A stretch of DNA of 64,000 nucleotides from Paracoccus liaowanqingii (lineage in GTDB: Bacteria; Pseudomonadota; Alphaproteobacteria; Rhodobacterales; Rhodobacteraceae): contig NZ_CP040763.1 in NCBI RefSeq assembly GCF_004683865.2, positions 124,001 through 188,000 on the forward strand, written 5' to 3'. Positions 34,968-41,833 of this stretch are shown here, in pieces. The notes beneath the pieces are model-generated. The model had not been told where the DNA came from and did not search any database. It was given only the letters and a program-made list of their open reading frames with translations. The number at the start of each line of letters is the position of its first letter. Position 1 is the first letter of the stretch. Position numbers and translations under genes: made by a program.

Positions 34968-35757
34968 TCGCGCCATTGCCGCACTTGCGCTGGTCATAAT
35001 AGGCCTTGCGGTCCCGGCGGCCGGACACGAATTCTGGATCGAACCAAGCACTTTCCGTGTCGAGACTGGTGCTCCCATCACCGCCCGTACCATGATCGGC
35101 AGCCACTTTTTCGGCGAAGAGCTCGCGAATTACGCCTCAATGCAGCGGGCCGTGGATGTCTGGCGGGGCAACGACACCCGCCCGGTGACAGGCCTCGAAG
35201 AGCAGGTCCCGTCCCTGCAGACCCCGTCCATGGGCGACGGGCTGCACGTCCTACGGTATCAGTCAACGAATTTCCAGGTAACTTATGACAGCTATGCCAA
35301 ATGGGTCATGTTCCTGCTGGAGGCGCAACGGCTGGACCTGATGGCGCAGCAAGCCCCGGGCGATCAGATCCGCGAGGTTTATTTCCGCTATGCGAAATCG
35401 CTGGTCGCGGTGGGGGACGGGCAGGGCGCGGACCGCTTCCTCGGCATGCCGCTGGAACTGGTCGCGCTGACCAATCCCTATCAGGATCGCCCCGAGTTCG
35501 TGCGCCTGCGGGTGCATTTCCTGGACGAACCCGCGCCCGACGCGGCGGTCCACGTCTTCATCCGCGACGCGGCGGGCGCGGTGACCAACCTGCGCCTGCG
35601 CACCGATGCCGCCGGAGAGGTCGCGGTGCCCACCGACATTCCCGGCACCTACATGGTCAACGCCATCCAGGTCCTGCCGGCCAGCGCGCGCATGACGGAA
35701 TTGCTGGGCGCGGACTGGCAGTCGCTGTGGGCCTCGATGACCTATGACATTCGCTAG
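34954..35757 (+). CDS. DUF4198-family periplasmic protein
   Basis: A 267-residue protein whose signal peptide ends at AAG and whose mature chain begins HEFWIEPSTFRVETGAPI, the DUF4198 signature. It has two beta-sandwich-like halves and a C-terminal DAAGEVAVPTDIPGTYMVNA strand. DUF4198 proteins often accompany nickel/cobalt or other metal transporters. ATG 34954 lies inside the end of gspD in another frame, so it is translated from the same message. Upstream in-frame ATGs lie deeper in gspD and precede no signal peptide. Confidence 0.8.
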   Translation: MDCINRAIAALALVIIGLAVPAAGHEFWIEPSTFRVETGAPITARTMIGSHFFGEELANYASMQRAVDVWRGNDTRPVTGLEEQVPSLQTPSMGDGLHVLRYQSTNFQVTYDSYAKWVMFLLEAQRLDLMAQQAPGDQIREVYFRYAKSLVAVGDGQGADRFLGMPLELVALTNPYQDRPEFVRLRVHFLDEPAPDAAVHVFIRDAAGAVTNLRLRTDAAGEVAVPTDIPGTYMVNAIQVLPASARMTELLGADWQSLWASMTYDIR

Positions 35758-36244
35758 GATCGCGCTGGTGATCGCGGCCCTGTCCGCCGCGGCGTTCTGG
35801 TTCCTGCGCGACCCCGCAGCACCCCCCGGTCCGACCGCCGAGCAGGCGCTGCCCGACCTGCTGACGCAGGTATATCGCGCCTACGCGCTGGAGGACGAGG
35901 CCGCCATATTCGACGCGCTGTCGCAAGCGGCCACGGGCGACGTGGTGACCGACCTGTATCTGCAACGCCGCGCAGCCCAGGTTGCCGACCATGCCGAGGA
36001 TGGCCAGACCCAGATCCTGTCGGTCGAGGTCTATGACACTGAAATGCTGGCCGACCCCAACCATGTCCGCGCGGCGTGGCGCGTGGTGGGTCGCGTCAGG
36101 CATGCCGCGCATGTCCACGAACGCATCAACCTCTATTCAGCCGATCTGGCGCTGGCGCGGACCGATGACGGCTGGCGGCTGGCGGATTTCGTGCTGACCC
36201 AGGCCGACCGCGACGCCGCCATCGAATTCGAGGGCGGCGAGTGA
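35744..36244 (+). CDS. Hypothetical exported protein
   Basis: A 166-residue protein with one N-terminal membrane segment (IALVIAALSAAAFWFL), then a periplasmic alpha-beta part: LPDLLTQVYRAYALEDEAAI, VYDTEMLADPNHVRAAWRVV and a final LARTDDGWRLADFVLTQ. This resembles NTF2-like (SnoaL/DUF4440-type) folds in layout only. It overlaps the DUF4198 gene by 14 bp and the ATPase gene by 4 bp, so it belongs to the transporter module. No function can be assigned. Confidence 0.7.
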   Translation: MTFARIALVIAALSAAAFWFLRDPAAPPGPTAEQALPDLLTQVYRAYALEDEAAIFDALSQAATGDVVTDLYLQRRAAQVADHAEDGQTQILSVEVYDTEMLADPNHVRAAWRVVGRVRHAAHVHERINLYSADLALARTDDGWRLADFVLTQADRDAAIEFEGGE

Positions 36245-36903
36245 TCGCGCTGCACGATGTGGCCTTTGCCTATCCTCAGGGCGGGTTTCGGATCCATGTA
36301 CCGCATCTGGATATCGCGGCGGGTGCCCGCGTCGCCATCGTCGGCCCGTCGGGCACGGGCAAGACGACAGTCCTGAACCTGATCGCCGGGCTGGTCGTGC
36401 CACTGGGGGGCAGCGTGATGGTGGACGGCACCGATATGGCCGCCCTGCCTGATGCCGCGCGGCGCCGGTTCCGCCTGACGCGCATCGGGTTCGTGTTCCA
36501 GAACTTTGCGCTGATCGAATACTTGACCGTGCTGGACAACATATTGATCGCCGCGCGCATCCATCCCGACCTGCCCCTGACCCCCAACCTGCGCGCCCGC
36601 GCCCGCGACCTGGCGGATGCCGTGGGCATGGGCGACAAGATCGACCGCCACCCGGGCGGCCTCAGCATGGGCGAACAGCAACGGGTGGCGATTGCCCGCG
36701 CCCTGCTAGCGCGCCCCGCGATCCTGCTGGCGGATGAGGCGACGGGCAACCTGGACCCCGACACCAAGGGCCGCATCCTGGACCTGCTGTTCGATCAGGC
36801 GGCCCGCAGCGGCACGACGGTTCTGGCCGTGACCCACGACCACGATCTGCTGCCGCGCTTCGACCGGACGATCGATTTCCGCGACCTGCAGGCCGCGCCA
36901 TGA
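36241..36903 (+). CDS. ABC transporter ATPase, LolD/MacB type
   Basis: A 220-residue ATPase. Walker A is GPSGTGKTT (residues 35-43), the Q loop lies in FVFQNFALIEYLTVLDN, the signature is GGLSMGEQQR, and Walker B is ILLADEATGNLD. The GNLD sequence after Walker B marks the LolD/MacB/FtsE branch that works with FtsX-like permeases rather than classical importers. It overlaps its neighbours by four bases on both sides. Confidence 0.93.
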   Translation: MIALHDVAFAYPQGGFRIHVPHLDIAAGARVAIVGPSGTGKTTVLNLIAGLVVPLGGSVMVDGTDMAALPDAARRRFRLTRIGFVFQNFALIEYLTVLDNILIAARIHPDLPLTPNLRARARDLADAVGMGDKIDRHPGGLSMGEQQRVAIARALLARPAILLADEATGNLDPDTKGRILDLLFDQAARSGTTVLAVTHDHDLLPRFDRTIDFRDLQAAP

Positions 36904-38063
36904 GGCACGCGCTGACGCTGGCTTTGGCCTATCTGCTGTTCCACCGTCTGACCTCGGGGGCGCTGATCATCTGCATCGCGCTGATAGTGGCGGTGCCGGT
37001 GGCGACCCGGCTGATCCTGAACGCCGCGCAGCAGGGGCTGGGCGACCGCGCGCGCCAGACGCCCCTGCTGTTGGGCGCGCGGGGATCGACGCTGGATCTG
37101 ACGCTGGCCGCGCTGTATTTCGACGGGGCGGTGCCGGGGGACGTGACGCAGGGCGCGGCGGACGCGGTCTGGGGCAGCGGGCTGGGGCTGGCCATCCCGC
37201 TGCATCTGGGCCTGACCGCGCGGCAGGCGCCGCTGGTCGGCACCACGCTGGATTATTTCGATTATCGACGCCTGACGTTGGCCCAAGGCCGCCCGCTGGC
37301 CCAGATCGGAGAGGCGGTGCTGGGCGCATCCGCCGCCCGCAATCTGGGTCTGGCCCCCGGCGACACGGTGGTGACCGACGCTCGCACTCTGTTCGATCTG
37401 GAGGGGGTCTATCCGCTGGAGCTGACTGTCGCGGGGGTCTTGGCGCCGTCGCGCAGCGCCGATGACGACGCAGTGTTCGTGGACATGAACACGGTCTGGA
37501 TCATCGCGGGCATCGGGCACGGCCATACCGAACCCGTGGCCAATGAAAACGGCCTGCCGGTCGTGGCCAGCCCCGCAATCCGCCAGTTCAACCGCATCAC
37601 GCCCGACACCATCACCAGCTTTCACGTCCATGCCGACCCGGCCGCCCTGCCCGTCAGCGCGGTGATCGTGGTGCCAGACGACGACCGAGCGGCCGCAATC
37701 CTGCAGGGCCGCTATCTGGCGGCGTCGGACCCGCTGCAGCTGATCGCGCCGGTGGCGGTGATCGACCGCCTGCTGGGCACGCTGCTGCGCATCGGGCGGC
37801 TGCTGGATCTGGTCGTGGTGATCGTGGGGGCGGCGACGCTGATCGCGGTCGCGCTGGCGCTGACGCTGGCCACGCGGCTGCGGGCTGCGGAAATGGCGAC
37901 GCTGTTCCGCCTTGGCGCGCACCGGCTGACCATCGCGCGCATCATCGGTGCCCAGATCGGGGTGATCCTGATGCTGGGGCTAGCGCTGGCCGCAACTTTC
38001 CTGATCCCGCTTGCGTGGTTCTCATCGACCATCGCGGACATGATGCTCTCAACGGGTCTGTGA
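36900..38063 (+). CDS. FtsX-like ABC permease
   Basis: A 387-residue permease of the FtsX/MacB kind. One N-terminal helix (GALIICIALIVAVPVATRL) is followed by a periplasmic domain of about 230 residues and three C-terminal helices (LLDLVVVIVGAATLIAVALA, IIGAQIGVILMLGLALAATF and the last one near 375). This is the mechanotransmission-type topology, not that of ZnuB-like importers. Paired with the ATPase just upstream. In Vibrio cholerae a similar FtsX/LolD pair (ZrgBC) takes part in zinc uptake, which makes metal handling plausible here. Confidence 0.85.
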   Translation: MRHALTLALAYLLFHRLTSGALIICIALIVAVPVATRLILNAAQQGLGDRARQTPLLLGARGSTLDLTLAALYFDGAVPGDVTQGAADAVWGSGLGLAIPLHLGLTARQAPLVGTTLDYFDYRRLTLAQGRPLAQIGEAVLGASAARNLGLAPGDTVVTDARTLFDLEGVYPLELTVAGVLAPSRSADDDAVFVDMNTVWIIAGIGHGHTEPVANENGLPVVASPAIRQFNRITPDTITSFHVHADPAALPVSAVIVVPDDDRAAAILQGRYLAASDPLQLIAPVAVIDRLLGTLLRIGRLLDLVVVIVGAATLIAVALALTLATRLRAAEMATLFRLGAHRLTIARIIGAQIGVILMLGLALAATFLIPLAWFSSTIADMMLSTGL

Positions 38064-38083
38064 CCCCGACCGAAAGGCTGCCC

Positions 38084-38959
38084 ATGCGTTCACTGATCCT
38101 TGGTCTTGTCCTTGTTGCGCCGATCCCGGCCTTGGCTGACGGTCCGGCGGTCACCGCCAGCCACGACGTGCTGGCCGCGATGGTGCGCGCCATCGCCCCT
38201 GACGTGATCGTCACCACCATCGCCCCCGAGGGCACCGACCCCGCTACGTTCACCCCCGATATCCCGGCCATTGCCGCCATTCAGGCAGCCGACCTGATCG
38301 TACTGAACGGCGCGGGGTTCGAACCTTGGGCCAGCCGCGTCAGCCTGCCCCGCGCGCGAGTTGTGGACACGACCACTGCAATGCAGGAGGACCTAATCCA
38401 TCTGACCAGCCAAAGCCACAGCCACGGATCGGGGCCCACCCATTCCCATGACGGCACGGCGCCGCATGTCTGGTTGGACTTCACACTGGCCGGGCGGCAG
38501 GCGCAGGCCGTGGCCTATGGGCTGACGCGGGCCAACCCGGATGGCGCCGACAGCCACGCGGCCAATCTGGCCACGCTCAACGACCGTCTGGCGGCGCTGG
38601 ACGCGCAGGCGCAGGCGGTCGGCGCCGCGCTGGCCGGACGGACCGTGCTGGTCGCACAGCCGGGCTTTGAGTATCTGGGCCGCGCCTATGACATCGCGCT
38701 GCAGGAGGCGACGCTGGACCCCGCAGCACCCGCCACCTCCGACCAACTGGCTGCGCTGGACGCGGCGCTGGCGGCGGGCGCCCTGCCGCTGATGCTGTGG
38801 AACGCCGCCCCGCCGGCGGACACCGCCACCGCGTTGGCCGACCGCGACGTGGCCATCGTGGTCCTGCCCGATGGCGCGCAGGTCCCGGCCGATCAGGACC
38901 CGTTCGACGCCATCGCCGCCGGTCTGACCGCGCTGGCCGCCGCCCTGCCCCCTGCCTGA
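38084..38959 (+). CDS. ZnuA-like metal-binding periplasmic protein, atypical ligands
   Basis: A 291-residue protein with a signal peptide (ILGLVLVAPIPALA) and a cluster A-I metal-binding fold: TASHDVLAAMVRAIAPDV, ADLIVLNGAGFEPW, a His-rich loop (SHSHGSGPTHSHDG) and APHVWLDFTLAGRQAQAVAY. The later site, normally SHDAF-like, reads VAQPGFEYLGRAY, so one usual histidine ligand is missing. It should capture a metal, perhaps zinc, for the upstream transporter. Start ATG 38084 follows AAAGG, 20 bp after the permease stop. Confidence 0.8.
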   Translation: MRSLILGLVLVAPIPALADGPAVTASHDVLAAMVRAIAPDVIVTTIAPEGTDPATFTPDIPAIAAIQAADLIVLNGAGFEPWASRVSLPRARVVDTTTAMQEDLIHLTSQSHSHGSGPTHSHDGTAPHVWLDFTLAGRQAQAVAYGLTRANPDGADSHAANLATLNDRLAALDAQAQAVGAALAGRTVLVAQPGFEYLGRAYDIALQEATLDPAAPATSDQLAALDAALAAGALPLMLWNAAPPADTATALADRDVAIVVLPDGAQVPADQDPFDAIAAGLTALAAALPPA

Positions 38960-38978
38960 CCCTATCTGGAGGATACGG

Positions 38979-39740
38979 ATGATCCACCCCTTGACCCTTG
39001 CCGCCGCCCTGTTGCTGACCGCCACACCGGGGGTCGCGCATTACGGCATGATCATCCCGTCCGACAGCATGATCATGCAGGACGATCCGCGCGACATCGA
39101 CGTGACCGTTTCCTTTGCGCATCCCTTTGAACGCGAGGGGATGGAGCTGGTCACGCCAAAGGTGTTCCGCCTGTACGGCCCGCAGGGTGAGACGGACCTG
39201 CTGCCGACGCTGACGCCCGCGCCCTTCATGGGTCAGCCCGCCTTCGCGACGCAGCTGACGATCAGCGAACCCGGCCTGCACGTGCTGTACATGGAGCCGC
39301 AGCCGTATTGGGAACCGGCCGAGGATGCGTTCATCGTCCACCACACCAAGACCTATCTGGCCGCCTTCGGACAGGAGGAGGGGTGGTCCGAACCACAAGG
39401 CCTAATCACCGAGATCAAGCCGCTGAGCAAGCCCTATGGCCTGTGGGCGGGCAACCTGTTCCAAGGGCAAGTGCTGCGCGACGGCGCGCCCGTGCCCGGC
39501 GCCGAGGTCGAGATTGAGTTCTACAATCAGGACGGGGCGGTGACCGCGCCATCCGACGCGATGATCACCCAGACGATCCTGGCCGATGATAACGGCGTGT
39601 TCAGCTATGCAGCCCCCGGTGCGGGCTGGTGGGGCTTTGCGGCGCTGACGACAGCAGACTATACACTGCCGCACGATGGCGTTGAAAAGCTCGTCGAACT
39701 GGGCGCAGTTGTATGGGTCCATTTCGAGGCGTGGCCATGA
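38979..39740 (+). CDS. DUF4198 (NikK-like) periplasmic protein
   Basis: A 253-residue protein with signal peptide ending TPGVA and mature start HYGMIIPSDSMIMQDDPRDI. The core DVTVSFAHPFEREGMELVTP and GLHVLYMEPQPYWEPAEDAF match NikK-type DUF4198 proteins that serve nickel/cobalt transporters. An N-terminal histidine right after cleavage is typical and could bind metal. Start 38979 follows CTGGAGG, 19 bp after the preceding gene. Confidence 0.85.
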   Translation: MIHPLTLAAALLLTATPGVAHYGMIIPSDSMIMQDDPRDIDVTVSFAHPFEREGMELVTPKVFRLYGPQGETDLLPTLTPAPFMGQPAFATQLTISEPGLHVLYMEPQPYWEPAEDAFIVHHTKTYLAAFGQEEGWSEPQGLITEIKPLSKPYGLWAGNLFQGQVLRDGAPVPGAEVEIEFYNQDGAVTAPSDAMITQTILADDNGVFSYAAPGAGWWGFAALTTADYTLPHDGVEKLVELGAVVWVHFEAWP

Positions 39741-40054
39741 ATCGAGTAACTTTGTTCGCAATGGCACTGTTGGTTTGCGCCGGACCTGCAGCAGCTCACC
39801 AACTGAGCGTTTTTGCAAGGGTCGAGGATGGCGTCGTTCTGATAGAGGCGGCCTTCCCCGATGGCAGACCCGTCGCTACGGGGACGCTGCGCATCCTAGA
39901 TGCGACCGGGGCGCTGATCATAGAACAGCCTGTCACACCGCCTTATCCGATCCGTTTTGCTGTAGGCGACCACACCGACGGGCTGCGGATCGAGGTGGAT
40001 GCAGGCGGTGGGCACGACAATTACTGGCTGCTAACGCCCCAAGATCTGAACTGA
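39737..40054 (+). CDS. NikL-like small periplasmic protein
   Basis: A 105-residue protein with signal peptide ending AAA and mature start HQLSVFARVEDGVVLIEAAF, followed by TGTLRILDATGALI and a beta strand (FAVGDHTDGLRIEVDAGGG). It resembles the NikL proteins that accompany NikK in metal uptake clusters. It starts at the ATGA overlap with the DUF4198 gene and is the last gene of the run. No classical NikMQO permease is present. Confidence 0.65.
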   Translation: MNRVTLFAMALLVCAGPAAAHQLSVFARVEDGVVLIEAAFPDGRPVATGTLRILDATGALIIEQPVTPPYPIRFAVGDHTDGLRIEVDAGGGHDNYWLLTPQDLN

Positions 40055-40191
40055 TAGTGATATCTTTCGGTACTCTATTTCTCATGTCAGTTCAGGATAC
40101 TGTAGCCCACATTAAACGCTATGCGTCATAGCGGACCTGACTACTATTGGGCGAAAACGTTGCATAAGAACGACTTATTGACAGTTGATTG

Positions 40192-40216
40192 GTGGGCAAC
40201 GTGACCCACGTTTTCT
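40192..40216 (+). terminator. Weak terminator-like hairpin
   Basis: GTGGG and CCCAC form a short stem with an eight-base loop followed by GTTTTCT, about 140 bp past the NikL-like stop. The stem is short, so this is tentative. The rest of 40055-40492 holds only a 26-codon minus frame at 40219-40299 without a ribosome site; it may be a gene fragment. Confidence 0.3.
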
Positions 40217-40492
40217 AGTTAGGTCTCGGGACCTTTGGCCTTCATCAGCAACCGGAGCCGGACCAACATCCCGTGCAACTCGTGCTCCGCGTCCACCATA
40301 GGAGGGTAGGGATCAGAAAGCTAATTTCGATGGGAATTTGCAAGAAATCCAATTTTTTTTCTGCTAGTACCGCCAAAGCTTTAAATTGAATCAATCGACG
40401 CTCGGCTTTGCATCTTCTCTGAGTTGGCCGTGCTTCTCGCGGCAGTGCTTAAAGTTCTCACAGGCAACAGCCCCAGTGCAGCAATTGTTCTT

Positions 40493-41398
40493 TCACTGCG
40501 TCAGCCCCCAGAACTTGGCGATGTGGCGAGTCGAAGAGATACCGACCTCCAGCATGAACTTGCTTGCTTCGCCTAGGCCTTCGGCACCCTCTGCACTAAT
40601 GGGCGTGCCGTGGCCCATGTCCGTGATCATGTATTCCTCGATTACCGCCCGTCCCGTGTCGTCACACCAGACTTTATGAGGAAATCCGTCGACCTTCTCC
40701 ACCCGTGTCGGCGGCCCTTCGACGTCGTGGATCTTCTGCCATTGCCGGACGATAGAGTCGGCGTTGGAACTGTCGACAGTCTTGTCGCTGCCACCATGCC
40801 AAACCGAAATGGTCGGCCAGCGCCCCCTGAAATCCGACGCATCGCGCACATGCGCGTCCAAGGTACGGTCCGATGGTCCACCATATCCCTTCATGCGAAC
40901 AAGCGCCTCCATCAAGTTTTCGGCGCTGCGGTAGGGTAGGCCTGCAATGATTGCGCCTCCGGCGAACACTTCAGGGTAGGTCGCCAGCATCACGGATGTC
41001 ATGGCACCTCCCGAGGACATGCCCGTGATGAAGATGCGGGACGGGTCTACAGCATGATCATCAACCACTTGCTTGATCATCTGACATATAGAGAGCGGCT
41101 CGCCGCGGTCGCGGTGGATGTCGCCGGACTTGAACCAGTTAAAGCTGCCAAGGGCGTTATTCGAGTTGCGCTGTCCTGGGAAAAGAAGCGCGATCCCGCA
41201 CTCGTCGGCGAGCGTCGACCAGCCTGAGCCAAGATCATAGCTCTCTGGGGACTGAGTGCTGCCATGAAGCACGACCACAAGCGGACCGTTCTTCGGAAAG
41301 TTCTCAGGAATATAGGTTTCCGCGCTCAGCGCCCCAGGATCGGTTCCAAAACCATGCAATTCGGCTAGGCTGCCGTGAGTATCTGAAGGTATGGGCAT
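40493..41398 (-). CDS. PHB-depolymerase-family esterase
   Basis: A 301-residue alpha/beta hydrolase of the LpqC/PHB-depolymerase esterase family. The oxyanion segment is PLVVVLHGSTQSPESYD and the nucleophile motif ITGMSSGGAMTSVMLA. The acid lies in SVWHGGSDKTVDSSN and the histidine in ITDMGHGTPI. No signal peptide is seen, so it is probably cytoplasmic and may act on short polyester or acyl esters. It starts at 41398 with AGGAGCC-type sequence close upstream. It stands alone between the transporter module and the kinase cluster. Confidence 0.88.
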   Translation of the reverse strand: MPIPSDTHGSLAELHGFGTDPGALSAETYIPENFPKNGPLVVVLHGSTQSPESYDLGSGWSTLADECGIALLFPGQRNSNNALGSFNWFKSGDIHRDRGEPLSICQMIKQVVDDHAVDPSRIFITGMSSGGAMTSVMLATYPEVFAGGAIIAGLPYRSAENLMEALVRMKGYGGPSDRTLDAHVRDASDFRGRWPTISVWHGGSDKTVDSSNADSIVRQWQKIHDVEGPPTRVEKVDGFPHKVWCDDTGRAVIEEYMITDMGHGTPISAEGAEGLGEASKFMLEVGISSTRHIAKFWGLTQ

Positions 41399-41833
41399 GC
41401 AGGCTCCTTGTTCGCGAGCCTCTTTCTGACCCGCACAGAAATATATTGGATTATAGTGACACTGATGTTTTTTTGGTCATCGCCGCACATCTGCCCATGC
41501 CACTCCGGCATGTATTGACGTGAGCGAGAAGCTTGTTGTTCAGATCAAACAGGTTTGGGAGGCCGATGTTCCTTGGAAATTACATCGTCGCAGAAGTCGC
41601 GCTATGTGTTCATTTGCTGTTGAGGAGCAAGTGCCGGTTCAGAGTAACCCCACTGCCATCAGGCCGCTTCCCGCCCGTCTGTTCAGCCTCGCCTCACGCA
41701 GATGTAGGACAGTTAAAGGTGCCGCGAACGCTATTTCCCCATAGCGTGAGCCAAGGCCCCCCCAGCTTCCTCTTTGTCAGGTTTCCCAACGCGGGCCACC
41801 GCCGCAGCACCCATCTTCCGTGGAGTACGCAGC
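41399..41833. other. Gene-free stretch, nothing recognised
   Basis: About 435 bp between the divergent esterase and kinase genes. Frames here overlap and have no ribosome sites or family features. Both promoters should lie here; no motif is clear enough to mark. Confidence 0.4.

Noticed and set aside
36795..37922. Minus-strand frame of 375 codons opposite the FtsX-like permease
   Set aside because: Its composition is dominated by Gln, Arg and His, typical of the antisense of GC-rich genes. The plus strand has clear membrane helices and four-base overlaps with neighbours.
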